From NCBI RefSeq assembly GCF_000764305.2, contig NW_025944791.1, positions 1 through 64,000 of the forward strand: a stretch of DNA of 64,000 nt, in the 5' to 3' direction. The notes below the pieces were generated by a model. The model had not been told where the DNA came from and did not search any database. It saw only the letters and a program-made list of their open reading frames with translations. The position numbers were made by a program, and so were the translations under genes. Positions 36,781 through 51,654 of this stretch are shown in pieces; the stretch's first letter is position 1, and the number at the start of each line of letters is the position of its first letter. The DNA comes from Hyalella azteca. Taxonomy: Eukaryota; Arthropoda; Malacostraca; Amphipoda; Hyalellidae.

Positions 36781-39191
36781 GATCACCTAAGTTCCACTGT
36801 AGCCGCGTACACCTTATTTCCAGTCCCATGGGCCCCAGCTGCCGGAGCTACCCAAGTACAAGATTTAGGAGCCAGCACTGTTGGCCCAGTATTTCAGGTC
36901 GTGGCAGATGAAACAATATGACTGGCGGTGAGCACTACGGTAGCGTATTGGTCGGCCCAGAGTGGCGTATGGATGACGCACTGACAACCCGACAATTCTC
37001 GCAGACGCCTCCAATAGCACTTGTGTAACTTCAACCTTGCCAAACAAAATCTCTTCACTTAGATAAACATTTTTGAGGGAACTCTGCCAGTCAGTGCAAA
37101 ATTCGAGAGACTTGAAATTTACTTAAGCGAAATTTAGAAAGCCTGGGAATACTTTTCGGGTGGAATTTTACACTTGGGTACACATTGCACCAGAATGGAC
37201 AATATTACGGCAGTTGCTCACTCGAAACGTGCTAAGGCTCTGTGGAAGCTCAGTAAAACGTGGTAAAGGAAAGAGTGAAAATTCGAGCGAATTAATTATA
37301 AAACGCCGAATAAGAAATAAGCTTCGGTATACATCCAAAGCGACAGTTGCAAATTGTGTTCAAGTATGCAATGAGTTCTTCGGCTTTTCACTCGACAACT
37401 CGTCCAAACAACGATACAAAGATATAAATTTTTAACAGTTCACATCAATATTTTGTTTCTTTGCCGTGAGTGACACTCAATCGCTGATCCACAGACTTTA
37501 AAATTTCCAGTGTGTAAATTTTTGCAACCGGGTGACCGTGCGTCAGTCATTGAATTTTTTCTTCTGCAGGCGGTAGGTATGTTTTCCGCTGTAGGTGAGG
37601 CTGAACTTTCCCAAAAAGAACGACAAAAAGTCGATGTTTAAGCTAGAAATCGAAACTACCTTTAGTGCATGTGAATATCGACGGTAGAATGTTGCAGATG
37701 GATGTAGAAACAGAGTTACGGACTATGAAAATCAGTAGATATATCGTAAGGTGCCTCGATTTTGTGAGTCCAATCAAAAACAAAAAGTTGCATTAGCGCT
37801 GGCAAAGACTCGAGTAAATGTTGATTCTCGTAATTGCTGCGCCTAACATTCTTGACTATGCGCATTTTTTCTCAAATTGTGTCCAGCAAATCCCGAAATT
37901 CACAAAGTGTCAGGAATTTCAAAAAAGGCTATCAAAGTGTCTGGAATTTTTTAATTTAAGTTTCATCTGCGATTGTTATGGCTAGCAAAATATTATCGTG
38001 CTATTCATATAATTAATTGATATTGATTTTTCAAAAAGTCCTCCTTTATTGTTTCTTGCAATAATAATTTATTTCTGCTAGATGATAAATATAAATAGCA
38101 AGCATATATAAAAGTTTGCCACCTTATCAGTTATTTGGGAGCATTCTGCACGCATGGATAAACGATTAATGATTCGTATGAATGAGCTATTGTCGGTTTT
38201 CATTATTCATTCAATAAAGAATTCGAGGGTTAAGGAGTTTTGAATGTGAATTACAATGAGTTAATTTCTCGTACTGTTTCCTATTCATAACTTCTTGGTT
38301 AAAAAACTGTTTTATTGTTTTTCTCGCTAAACAATATCCCAAAAATCACTTTTTCTTTCACATTTTATCGAACCTTATTAACCGTTAGAATATTTTTTGA
38401 AAAATTTCCTGTCGATGGTCACGTGTACTATTGAATATTAGGAAAGTTGACGCAAATTCGCAAAAAAATTCATTGCAGGAGATTCTAAAGTTCAAGTGTT
38501 ATGAATTTAAGAGGATAAATACTTTACGCTATTCACCGTGAAACGTTAGAAAATATTGCAATATTTACTAATTTTTCACGTCCTTAAAGGACCAAAATTT
38601 GATTATCAATATTTTTAAATTTGATTTTTGAGCTTGTCAAGGCCATGGGCGCAGCAGCAAAGGCTCTAAAAGACCGTAGATTTTATTTTACACTCCTAAC
38701 TCCAGCCCTTTTCCCTTAACCCTCTTGAACACAAGAGACCCTACTTGAACCCCATTCCTTCTTTCTTTATCCCTCATTAACCCTTCAATGCCTTTTATCC
38801 CTCCTTACTAGCCTTGAACCCAGTTTATTACATTCTTTTCTTTCTCAATTCTCTTCACACTCTTCGTGGCCACTAATATTACGTCCCGATCTTCATTCAC
38901 TAATGCATAGATATGAAACATCAAATTGATTCGTGTTTTCTATAAATCGTTTTGAGATTTGTAGAGGATTCCATGAAATTACGGGAATATTTCACCCGAT
39001 TTGTAAATTGTATACTTATATATAATTGTAATTAATATTTGCCTTATTCAGAATACAAGTTCAATGTAAGGCTCCATCAAGCGGAAGAAAAAATTTAGAT
39101 TGTATTTACCGCTTGATGAATTGTATTTGGATTGTATAACCATGCCATCCAGGTGGACACGATTCCTTAATTTCAAGGGACGACAGACTTT
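36781..39191. other. Intron 1, nothing recognised
   Basis: AT-rich. Short direct repeats (AAAGTGTC-GGAATTT near 37910-37950) and a stretch of CCCTT-type pyrimidine sequence (38690-38830) are the only notable points. Confidence 0.45.
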
Positions 39192-39628
39192 AGTAGGGCA
39201 ACATGGGGCAGCGCGCCCCCCTCTTTTTTTAAACTAAATTTTTGATGAAGTTTTAATTGATACGAGGTGGTTCTTTGTTTTGTTTAAAGGTACAACTAAT
39301 GAGGAATGTATGATGTGAATTAGGCGCCTATAGAGTTATTCAATTTAATTTCAATTTATATCGTGTCAACATTTTATTTTAAAAGCTTATAGTCTAAACT
39401 TGATCTCAAAATTATCCCTATAAATATTACTTTCAAAATATAATTCACAGTAATTTCAAAAGCTTCACCTACAATAATCGAGCTTCATATACAGTAATCC
39501 GTACACTTCATCCCAGTGAAACTGTCGACCGGCGGTAGAGAACACCGACCAATATCTGCCATACTTAGCGAGAAACCCGCTATGGGCCCATGACCCGCAG
39601 AGGGCTCGCTGCCCTATGTTACCCTACT
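39192..39628. mobile_element. 437-bp MITE with TIRs and CTTT target duplication
   Basis: The left end AGTAGGGCAACATGGGGCAG (from 39192) matches the reverse complement of the right end (AGTAGGGTAACATAGGGCAG, ending 39628) at about 22 of 25 positions. Both ends are flanked by CTTT (39188-39191 and 39629-39632), a candidate 4-bp target-site duplication. No protein is encoded, so it would depend on a transposase elsewhere. I cannot name the superfamily. Confidence 0.75.
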
Positions 39629-41010
39629 CTTTATTCTTTATTCACGCAGGAGCATACAAAAAACGTCACTTGACAACGTTGATCAAGAGAACCACCGTCC
39701 TTGTATATCAGACGATGTGTGATTGCAATGAACTTATGCGTGATTGCAATAAAATCCTGACAAGATCTGCTGAACACTCGTTTTCAAAATTCTAATGTTT
39801 GAATCTCGAAGAACGTCTTCTAAATTTTAATGAGATTTAGCGCAGTTATGGAGGCAGCTAATTTTAACCGCAAGATATAGAAATAATTTCGTAGAAATTG
39901 AATTATGTTTTGTTTCGAAGTATTCTGTTAAACTAGAAGTAGGGAATATTTGGTTTGTGGACACCATGTTTCATTTCCGTAATCCGTCAATCACATTCAT
40001 TTTGCTAATCGGCATTCTGGTTAGGAAAATATAAACCATTGAAATATTAATCATATCATGTATATTGCCATTATAATGACATTAATGCAGAACCCTAGTC
40101 GCATCCTTCTCTGCCGGTACAGAATAAATCATTGACCGTGATATTCAGATATGATGATTGTATAAGTTCAACTACATAAGGAGTTTCCTGGCTAAGCTAA
40201 TGTTGGAAATTTCCGAATTTCTTAGGCTCTAAATTTTGAGAGTTATTTTTCTCCATACCTATTGACAGGCATGGGTTTGTACATATGGTTGTTGGCAGGA
40301 AGAGTTAGATGTGAAAACATCAAATTAATGTCGCCCCGGTTGCGCTATATATAATACCTGCAATTCTGGTGGGACACTTTGGTCAATTTTTCTGGGGGCT
40401 TTCGGAGACTCCAAAGGTGCAATTCAGAGATCCTTCTCATTATGGAGTGTGGAAATTCTTTGCTTTACAATCTTGAATTACTTGTACTGAAATTTTGAAA
40501 CATTTTTTGCTATACCTTACTATACGTGTCTAATAGATTTCTATCAAGTGTTTTTATTTTTTATTTCCTCCATATATGTATGTTGGGCCGGGCTCATTCG
40601 TCTTTAACGTCGGTGAACCTATAACGATACCGCTAACAGGCTACCAAGCATTTCTAGAACTTGGTCTCGTTCCAAATTTCTTTACGCGTCTGCTTCCTCA
40701 AGCTTTGGACCGGTCGTCTTTGGGATTAAGTACCTAAAAAAATTTTTATTGGTGTCTTTAATTTGTAATAACTCTAAAGGCGGCATTCATTTATTTATCC
40801 GTAAACTCTTCCTTGCTAATTTAGTACTATTATCCTTTACCGTTTTTTTCCGAAGTCTCCAATAGAATATCACAGGTGAAAATATCTGACAGCAACTCCA
40901 CTCCTACCTGAGCTTAGCGCCTCGTACGTGCATGAGGGTGCAATGTATGATTTTTTCCATTGTTTTTTTATTTATTATGTTTTTTTTTCATTGAGCTGGA
41001 ATAGTTGGTG
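39629..41010. other. Intron 1, nothing recognised
   Basis: AT-rich intronic sequence, no exon-like ORF or repeat array. Confidence 0.45.
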
Positions 41011-41951
41011 GTAGCTGCTGTTGACCGTGAGACCAGAGGCTTTCTTGTTGCCCGAATCAGGGATTATCTTCCTGAAAGATATTCTTTAGATAGCTTAATC
41101 GACGAAATTTCTGAACACTCCAAATTGGTGTATTTGTGGATCGGCTAAATTACGTACTTGACGTACACTGTATGATGAACTTGTCATTAAACTATGGTCA
41201 TCGTGCTATTAAGAAGGTAGCGGTAGTTCAATAATTGCCCGTTATTCAAACTTTCTCCAGCAATTAATTAACGTCATTGATTGCCGGCATTCACTTCCTG
41301 ATGCAGTCAAATTTACTTATCTGAAGACTTACCTGCAAGAGTACGTACCTAAAATTGTCGATCATCTCATTATTAATGACAACTATGCCGATACACCGTA
41401 TGTGCTTGAAAGAGAATTCATTAGAAGAATGAAAGAATGCCGTTGTTAACGATTTTATTAAAAAACTTTTTGATCTTACTCCTAAGTACCATCCTGACTG
41501 TTGTGGTACTAAGATTTACATTAATGAAACAGAAGCACCGTTAGTGACCTTAAGAAGTGGGCTGCGTTTTGATGGAAGGAAGCGGTAACGGTTAATTGCC
41601 CCATCCTGTGAAGCAGTAATTTGGACGGAGGTTCGATAACTTCCCCCCCCCCCTGTGAAGTAATTTTTTACAGCCATCCTGAAAGTATTCGAACTTTAGA
41701 ACTGAAAAAAATCTAGGATTAAACTAGAGCCAGATTCAAGTGCTGTCAAACCTACATCTTTTCCACCTAAGCCTACATGTCAGAACGACATGTGTCAGAA
41801 CGAAGGGATTGCCTCGCATTCTGAGGAAGTTGCACGCAAACTTTTTAAGTATTTTTCAGCTCCTGACCATTCTGATGAAGTGTGCCAAGTTTCCACGTTC
41901 TATCCCCATGCAGCACACGGATTCGACTCTCCACCCAGCCGCCGATATTAG
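41011..41951 (+). pseudogene. Decayed LTR-retrotransposon gag (BEL/Pao-like)
   Basis: Four plus-strand fragments in changing frames have strongly protein-like composition: 41011-41148, 41234-41449, 41448-41588 and 41742-41951. The second resembles the DUF1759 gag region of BEL/Pao elements: an aromatic-rich start, then LPDAVKFTYLKTYL, then an Ile/Leu segment and a NYADTPYVLEREF ending. The third and fourth continue as a gag-like, Cys/His-containing tail. Frameshifts and stops show it is dead. Neither LTRs nor pol were found. The assignment rests on pattern memory only. Confidence 0.4.
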
Positions 41952-44900
41952 TAATGTCATATACCTTTTCGTCTCGCATAGCAACTTTTCTAGCGCTAAT
42001 CTACTCCTCACACCTAACGACGTCAGCTGATGGCTTCTATCACCAAGCAGAAAAATCGATATATTATTGCGGACATTCCTGTTTCCTTACCTGTCTTGAG
42101 GTGCTTATACGCTTGGAAATTTGAAACCGATAATCTTGGCGGCAAATAGTAAGTGCCAGGCATTGTTATATAGAGGTATTCTTGTTCATTCTGCGCTCGG
42201 ATGAAGAATGTAACGCCTGGCAGTATTTGTGAGTTTGAGTAGATTTTGGATGAAACATTCTCTGAAATTGTTGCAACTCAAGCCGAGGAGATGAAAAACT
42301 ATGTCGATCAACGTAGAGAGTGTGTGAGAGACAGGGTAGGATGGAAAGGTAACTTGGAGCATCATGGACCTTCAACAAGACTTTACAGTGAGCGTTTATG
42401 TGCCGGCCAGCGCCGTTCGTCGGCAAGCTCTGTAGGGCAGTGTGAGATTTTTTAGTGCATCCTAGTAAAAGCCTAAATTTATTTCGAAACACCGCTGCAG
42501 GTGGCAACTGTGTGCAGTACGGCTTAGGCGGCATTCGCGAGTGTTGTCAACTAAACATGGGAGTCGCGACTGTTACACGTGGATAATTTCTGAGGACTCA
42601 CTTTTGGGTGAAGTGAAACTTTAAGTGAATGACCAAAATTACTTGAGAACTGGAAACAATATTTTCCATAGAAAAGCTACAAATGGACAATTCGGCCGCA
42701 TAAATTTTACTATACAAATGCATGTAAAATTTTACATAATTGCGGAATTTGGAGAAAAAGTCATATCTGGCAATCCTGAACGAAATGTTCGCAGGCTGTT
42801 CGAACGACATGTCATTTTAAACTGACTGATCTGTCGCAAGTCGCACGAAATGAAAGTCGTATGCTCAATCACGCTGAACACGCTCGGCTCGACCGTACGA
42901 ACGTTTGGAGCAGCTTGAGTATGATATAGCTTGATAACATGAATGATGAGTTACGTGACATTTTTTTCATTTTACATTGAAACTGCATGTCCCCAAAAAA
43001 TTAACAAACTATTTAGTTGCAATTATTTGTGCATATTTTACTAAAAACCAGGTTTGAACAAACGAACCGGAAAGTTGTTGCTTATTACAGGCGCCGGCCA
43101 TACTGTTTAAGCGACAAACTCACAACTCTGTGTTTGATATTCATCTAGCGGAGCGACGCTAGCCACAGACCGAATGCTGGTACGTTTGCAGTTCCTCTCT
43201 TCTGGTGGTGTTTTGGAAGATGATGGGCTATGGGGTTGTGGATCGAGATTTAGAAGTGAGAAGTGAAAACAAACGTTCCTCTTCCTATTGATTGCAAAGA
43301 ATATGTATTAAGTAAGAATATGAATGTTTAGTATGATTTAGTTTTAGTATGATGGGTTGAAGAATGACGGTATGACCAACACCTGAGGGTGGTAGGTCAT
43401 TAGAATGAAAGTATGACATGAAAATAATGGAGTAACAATATCAAAAGAATACAGGAGAACACAATTAGTATTTAGTTATGACAGTTATACCAAAATGTTT
43501 CATTACATTATAGAAATTGAACTCTAGTGAAACTTAGCATCTTACCCCTCAGCAGATGTTCACCCCACGACGTCGTCCAGCAAGTGACGCTAACACGCGA
43601 TTGGCTAATATTTACCCGCTCGCGCCATCTAAAACGAACTCAATAATTGATGGTACGATGTTAAATATAAAATAATTTCTTCCTTTACTGAATTTTAATC
43701 CTTCAAAAATTACACGAGCGTTTTCCGTGCTAAAGAATTGACAAGCTTTAATTACCAATTATTTTATAATTATTTAATAGTGAAATGATGAAATACGAAA
43801 AAAACAATCGATATCAAAATAATTAAGTAAGATATTGTTTCAAGGGTTGATAATCACGAGTTTGGAGGTTTAATAAAATTAATTACGACATTCAAGAGAA
43901 ATACTAGTGCGAGATATAAATTCGAGTCACTACAGTGTTTATGTGCAGGCCAGTGCACCGTGCAGCACTGGCAGTACGATGATCGACGCTTGACCAGGAT
44001 ACCAGGAAGATAAGTTTCATTATCTACGAGAATCATTCAAACTATTCGATAGAAGGAAGTGAAGAGGTACTTGAACTTATACCCATGTATATCAGACAAG
44101 GAAGAAGAAGGATAGAACGATAATTTGAGGGCCATTCATTTGAAACAAGCTACGAAGATATAAGTTTAAGTTTCGAGAGGCCTGGACAAGACCATAGGCT
44201 TCGACCACTATTCAATCAAGATGCATGATTCTCATGTCCATCACATGCGCTTCCTGCAAATGGGAATAACTTGTGTCAGCATATTCAGCCGTCAATATAA
44301 ATGCATTGCGCAAGAATCTCTTACCATTACTACTTCGCTAGGTCCTACACTCAGGACAACCATTTTATAGCTGCTGACCTGAGACTAAACCTGCCCGTTT
44401 CATTTGTTCCCTACCATTGATATCGAACTAATATGTAGAAATTATTCGGAGAAAAAATGTATGATGTCAAGTTTAGTGAAATGTTTGGTCTTCAGCCTTA
44501 ATTGCAAACGCATCCTTTAGAATTTAGATTTAGCGCCTTAATTTCAAGCTTAGTTGAGAAATTTGTTATATGTTCATTTTTGAAGTACAAGTTTCACTAA
44601 CCTATAATAAAATTGATTCAACGTATGATTGATCAATAAATACGTATCCTAATAGTTCCTCACTAAAAAACACAAATTTTATTAACAAGGCCTACTTTTG
44701 CTTCATAGCAACTTCCACTTTGTTAGGTTCTCACAAGAGAGAATATGCATATAAAGGACAAATGACGTAAGTGACATAAATATATTGGTTTTCAGTCCAC
44801 AAAGTAGCATTAAATCAATTTCGTTATTAGGGTACAATTAATCAATAGACGTACAACATTATTTAAAGAAGTGTTGGTCAGATGATCAAAAACAAGTTCT

Positions 44901-46640
44901 CAAGATATTAAATAACAGCGCTGCAACAATGGTAACGTAATCGCTCCTGACAAGGTCGTTGGTGCGTAGATCATTGGTCTCTTGTCTGATCAGCGGATCG
45001 CCTTCCACCTGCCGACACGCCAAGCAATCTGACCAACACAGCGCTGTGCTTCAGGCTGCTGCTAGACCCAGATTATGCAGCTCACTTAAGGTGTACAGTG
45101 CAATGAACAAATGCAGGAAGTTAAAGACTATTAAAGTCAGGAACAGAACTGCTACGAACAGAACTGCTACGCACGTACAGCTTGGAAAATTGACCTGCTG
45201 AGAGTATCAGGGGTGAAAATAACAAAAGTTACTAGGTGAAGAAGAGTAAATTTTAAAGATTGACTGCAGTGTTCAATATGTCAACAGAGAGGCTACAATG
45301 TTTGGCTGTGAACGATGATTATCGTTATCACCGTTATCTTTTTAATTTTCAACCGTTATAAAACCCAAGTCTAGTGACTGTGTTAAGACATTGCAAACTT
45401 CTCTCTAAATGTCCTATGTTATCATCCCTGATGACGATTGCTTGCATTAATGCACCGTTTGTTTAATTTTCGTGAAATTCAGGTGCATCATGCATCAGTA
45501 AAGCAATATTAGCAAGAAAATATACAACAATACAACCGCCTTTCAAACCAAATTTAGAAATAAATTCTCATGACACTATTTTGACTATTTGTTTGGTTGC
45601 GGCTACTTTGAATATACTTTCATTCTCAAAGAAATTTTACGCCAAAACGTTACGCATAGCACAGAGAAAATATATACGTACTATTTTCGTTAATTTCGGA
45701 CCAATTCTCGCAGCTTCGTCCACGAATACGAGTGTTCTTAATGATACATCGTTATTTTCAAACAATGTTCAGACGTAAGAGTCACACACAAAATTTATCA
45801 CGAACAGAAATTCTAGAATTCTGCGTTTTTCAAGGCCATGTGATCAATTTTCTATTGAAGTCTCACCTGTACCACTCGTTCTCGCAATTACCTCGTTCAG
45901 TGTTATTGGCCACTAGACGACACTTTTCCAGCACAGTAATTAGAAGTTTTTTCTCTCCTAACTTATGAAGGTTTTTAATTTAGGCCCGCACTTACACCGG
46001 CCATTTTATCTATTTGCCTCGTCCGGAACATTGATGTATTAAACGAAGTGAATAATTTCAGTAAAGACATCGTGTTTTTCAAAATCTATGATGTATGAAT
46101 AATGAACAATCACAAGATAGGATCTGATCGATGTTTGGTTTGCGTTTTATGCATCACAACTCATCCGCTCATTTGAATTCAGGCACGTGAAACGATTTTT
46201 CAGTTTTCTTTCCTTTTATGATGTTGTATTTACAATACAGTATAAGTTTGCGATCAGAAATTAAGAGTAAAAATTTTTGAAAATTTTTAAATAAATTTAT
46301 GGAATTAAAATTGAATATAGATTTTTTTACCGGATCATTTCTAGTCTTGAAATGCTGCAATACGAGGACAACACGATGTTGAGTTTGAAGATTCCTTTGG
46401 CGATTTGTCGATTATAAAGAAATTAGAAAATCTTTTTACTAATAAATAATTAATTTTACCGTTCCTCGATAAAGAAGTAAATGATTGGTGTGGAGCAATG
46501 GGAAGAAGACGGCGAAAATCTCGTAAACGATAACCGCAGTCATACATCCATTTAATTTCGTTGCCTATTTTGCAGTTAAGCATTGTAAAACATGTCTATA
46601 CTTTTATTTTAAACCAACTGATAAGTTTTAATAGAATAGA
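41952..46640. other. Intron 1, weak coding-like patches only
   Basis: 42180-42550 has overlapping ORFs on both strands (69 codons plus, 122 codons minus) and may be more retroelement remains continuing the gag region. 44950-45200 is slightly GC-richer with a 12-bp direct repeat (AACAGAACTGCT). No supported gene. Confidence 0.35.
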
Positions 46641-46695
46641 AGTGTCGGCACTGAAGACATAGGCCCATGGCCTGTTGCCGATTTTCAGTGCCGAA
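46641..46695 (-). mobile_element. SINE 3'-core fragment with long palindrome
   Basis: Carries the same core as the SINEs at 1921 and 22271 (GTCGGCACTGAAGA, AGGCC-CAT-GGCCT, GCCGATT). In addition the outer ends are an exact inverted repeat: TCGGCACTGAA (46645-46655) and TTCAGTGCCGA (46684-46694). No tRNA-like head is found, so it is truncated. Confidence 0.55.
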
Positions 46696-49600
46696 TTTAA
46701 TGTTATAATTATCTGGAAAATTGAGACCAAATCATTTTACTCAATTCAAAGTAGATAATTTATGATACATATTTAAACTTTTAAAATCATGGTACTGATA
46801 CCGCAAATTGCCATCGATCCTCTCTATAATTATTTGTTACATGTTTATTCTCTCTGCAAGTAATTTTATTGATGTATGAACATATGTTTCTTAGATTTCT
46901 TTAGCTTTTAGCTCACGAAGTTTGTGAAGACTGAAGCCACCTCGCATTAGGCTGGAAAGATTAATAAAAATTCTAAATGCCCTTGCTCTGAAATACAGGC
47001 CAAAAAAGCTGGCCAGCATTTATTTGTTATCACGCTAGACTGAGAAGCAGCCTCTGTCAAGTTTGGATGTTGACTTTAGTTTCTTTTGTGCAAATGGAGG
47101 CGCAGACTTGCCGGAAACATGAGGTATAAGTCATACAATTGTCGTGCGTATTTCCGTTACTCTGGTTTTGAACTGAATATTTGAAATTTCCAACTGCAGC
47201 TTAATAAACCAACTGGATTTAGGAAATTTCTTCAGCGCTTTTATTTCTGTAGACTGAACATTTTCTTTGTGCTCGTTATATTATTTAGATATTTTGTTGT
47301 CTATAACTATTCTACTTCGATTTTTTGAGAGAATATTTGTTCACACTTTTGCAAAGGATTCGTCTTCTTAAAGGAATGATTTAAAAAATTTTTTCTTGGT
47401 ATTTTTGGCAAAGAAATTTCTAAATAAATATTGTTTGTCATTTTCAGCGTCATGAATCTCCGTTAAATTAGGTTCTGAAAGGTGCTAACGGCTTCTCAAT
47501 TCAAATGTAACGAGTTTACGAGCTTGAGGGCATACAACTCAATTTCACATTAACATTATTGAAAGAAACGTGAGCCAAGAGCTACAAACATCTTGATTCA
47601 AGCACGAAGATTTCCAATGATGTTTATTGGACGAGACATCGACTTTGATCGATCTTCCTTCATTTTAAAGCGATTCACACAACTCGTCAGTAGGGGCCGT
47701 ACATTCTCTGATCCTAACGAACTGTCAGGTTTCAAACAAACGCGAGCTCAAACGATCGCTTTCCGTCCATAAACTTCATCCTGCAATTTGGGGAAAATGT
47801 TCTGTTACAAATTATTGTTTTTTAGACAAATTTTTCTCTACATGGAAATATGGCCAATTTGAGTAGATTTCTATGCGGATGCGACTGATACAATTCAGTA
47901 TTGAACAATTACCAGGTTAAAATATTATGAAACGCATAATGCAGATGTATTTATGTCATAATTAATATTCTGTCACTAATAACACTGAACGTCTCGTTCA
48001 ATTAGGTTAATTGTTTTTTAGAGTAAATATATTTTCCACTATGAGACAAAATTAATTTTCATAATTATAAATAAGGCAATATTGAATCGTATGTACCTTT
48101 TCTCGATCTACGATCCAAATAAACAAAAATATTTTGATTATGTAATTTTGATTATAATATCCAGTTGAGCTTTTTTAATATTGCTTACTTGAACTATGGT
48201 CAAAGTCATGGCTAGATCCGAGTTGACCTGCTTGATTGTCTATTAACATTTGCTCAAATTGGTATTTTATTTTACTTATCATTAACACTTAATATTTAAC
48301 TTCGAATTTTCTGGTACATCGTATATATATTTGTCAAGTAAACAAGTATCTCGTGGAAAATTGTTCCCTCCTTAACGCTCTCTAGTTATAGCCATAATTT
48401 AAAACCACTTTGTTAAACATCTAAACTAGTCACAGTCATTATTCTGTGATAAATGAACAAACTTGCCTTTGCTCAATTTTGCTGGCAATTGTATTTCGAC
48501 TTATATCAGACATTGAGGATGAACTTTGTTTCCCTCGGTTGGAATTATTCTGTAATTTTGGACCGTCTTCCAAAAAATGTGCTGCCTCAAACTTTGAGTT
48601 TCTTGAGCCTTAAAGATATTTTTTCCGTGAATTTTTATTCATTTATTTTGCCGTGAATTTCAAGTGTGTGACATAGGAGATTAAGCGCTGAATTTAGCGC
48701 TGCATTTGTGTGAACATTTTATATGAATTATTTAACGATGACTTTGAAGTTTATCACCCAGACTGAGAGTAAAATGCAGCAAATTCTAGTTAGAAATTAC
48801 TGAATATGAGAAATGAATTAAATGGGAACGTTTTAAAAATATAGTTTATTAAGGTCCCTTCGAAAATAACAAGAAATTAGAGGAATAAACAGAATTGATG
48901 AATAAACGATAACTAATAAGATCAGTCAATAGTTTGTTTGTATGATGTATTTATCACTACGTATTAATCGAAAATGTACTCTAGCACGTTCCATTTTAAA
49001 CTATTATTTCAATTCAACTCCAAAACCACTAACCGTTTCTTAGCGAAAAATTTACCAGCAAATTCACAATTGTTTGAGCCGAGTTCTTTATGTATAGAGT
49101 ATCGAGTGTATTGAATCACACAGCGTTTGATTGTTCTGCGTGAATAGTAAATATTTGATCCCTAAAATTCCCATGCCAACTACAATATCACATTGAAATG
49201 TGACCAGAAGTTTCACTCACGATTTTTGCATAATTCATATATACCCACACATAAATTTCGGTCTTTTCATCGCATCAATGCCACCGGACCCTAGAGTAAT
49301 GGCCTTTACTCAATAGAATATTTAATATTTACTCAGTAATGGCATTTACTCAATGGAATGTATATTTTCTTATTGTTGCGATCATGCGTTGCGAATGTGG
49401 TTGCATGATTTTATGGAAGCTTTTGCATGATTTGCAGCACATTTTCGTCACGAGTTCTGGTCCGATGAACGGCTGAATAACGGCTGAATTTTGTTGCTCA
49501 AATGGTTGATTGTGAGAGGCAAGTCTCTCCATAATAATATTCATCACGAGAAGTGAATGAACCTAATGCATTTTACTGATATTTTGCTGATGTTTTACAG

Positions 49601-50809
49601 TCTTCCCTTGAATTTATCCGGATCGACGTAATAATGCATCGTAACTTGTCAGTATGTGTAAAACTTAATAGGTGTTTTACTACTACGACCTGCTAAGTCC
49701 CCAACTGGACTTGAGGTACTATTTTCAAATAGACGCGTGTAAATCAATGCCACAAAATTGTACTCACTCAATTCTTTAAGGAAAACCTGTTATGATTTCG
49801 TCACTTCGGCCTTGAATGAAGCATTTGAGTTCAGAAGCACGTACTATGGCGAGCATTTGTCGTCAACAGAGCAAATTTGTCTGCTGTCACGCAGCGCCAT
49901 GCAGGTCCGAGGCTGACCTTATACAAGAACACAAGAACAACCATTTTAATTAATTCAATTTTTTGCCTTACATACTGACCTTTATAAATAGAATTTTTTA
50001 TAGAATGTTAAATGGTTAGTTTAAAATCATTTTGTTTTCACTTAAAGCTTTAATGGTTGTAAACATGCCTTACTTAATGAGTTAAATTTGTTAAATTTAA
50101 CTAAATGAGTTAAATTTGATGCTCAATTAGAGAGTTGATTAATTTATGACCATTTATCTCTTATTATTACTTATTAATCAGACGCGCCAGTGGATCCATA
50201 AATGAAAATGTAACTTATACAATTGTTCCTGACATTGCAATGTGTAGTAGCCAAGTGAAGCCCTTACACTGAGATCATTACGTTCATAATCGAATACCAA
50301 TCGAAAATTGTAAACCACGATTAACCACTATATATACTGTATATCATCGAGTTCAGTATTTTCGTCTCTAATTCATATAACAGTGGAGTTCAATTAACAT
50401 ATATGATATATCAATTATTACTTTAGATAAATTTCTGTGTACATTAGCGTGTTTGAAGCCTGACAGGAAATAAACAGGGATATCCGGCCACATGTCTGCT
50501 ATACACATTGCGTCGGGAAATTAAAACATTGTCCATTTTTATTTTCATATATAGAATCATAAAGCCAAAGCGGAAAAAGAGTTTAGTTAAAAAATAAAAG
50601 CATTTTTATTTCAGAAGTTTTCTATATAAATTGATTCCGAGATTAAAATAATGAATCTTTTCACATGCATATATATATGAGGGTGAATAGGGGTTCTATA
50701 GTTGAAATGGGTTTATACGAGTGGTTCTGAAAACAACAATACTTCATTTTAAAAGTAAGTATGATGATCAGAACAATTTAATTTCGTGATTATAAAATAT
50801 TACAGATAA
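46696..50809. other. Intron 1, nothing recognised
   Basis: AT-rich. A small duplicated motif (TTTACTCAATAGAAT) occurs near 49308 and 49345. No supported ORF. Confidence 0.45.
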
Positions 50810-50900
50810 TCTATCCCGTGCATTCGAGTGTTGATTTTCGATGTTGATTTTTCGATGTTGATTCGAGTGTTGATTTCGTGCATTCGAGTGTGTTTTCCTG
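50810..50900. repeat. Short imperfect ATTCGAGTGTTGATT repeat
   Basis: The strings GTGCATTCGAGTGT and CGATGTTGATT recur within 90 bp in mixed order. Confidence 0.6.
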
Positions 50901-51654
50901 AAAGTCAATTTATGCCTTTGAAATCTGTTACTGTGAATATTATATAAGATTCATGATTATATAAGACAATATATAAGACTCATGAGACAATATAATCGTG
51001 AGATAATACAAGTTAGACAACATTCAAATTTGTCATTAAATCTCTAAGGCCAGATTTTATAAAGAAAGATATAAGGGAATGATTTAAGTACGAGAAAATA
51101 GAATTGCTAAATACTTTCTTCAATTGATATTATTTCAATAGAAGACTTTTTATGATGGCACGGAAGACGATACTTTGAAGGGATAGCCGGATCTCAGCCA
51201 CGTCGGCACAGACTACCATTTATGGCCATGATTATGCATTTAAGCATATCAATCAAAAGAAATTATGTTGAAAGAGGTAATCCTGCACAAGGTTTGTTTT
51301 CTAGAAAGCTAAGAAAATCTAAATTAACGTAGACACATGAAAAAATCTTATTATGATTCGGATTAAAAAAAAATGGCGACATGAGTTGCTTATAGCTTTC
51401 ATTTCAAAACTAAAAATAATTCATTTAAAAGATTAAAATCCGAATTTGAGTCTCGTGTTAATTAATCTTAATTTTATGCACGAACTGCGTTTTCTCATTG
51501 ATTTAATTTTCCACCATGTACGATATTGATATCAATACGTCGACCGTGTGATCTCTGGAGAGCATCACTTGTACGCTCATTTGTTTTGCAAGTTTAAATT
51601 TCTTGTCAGGGCTCATGGCAAACTCGTGATCAATTTACTGCTGTATCGAGATTA

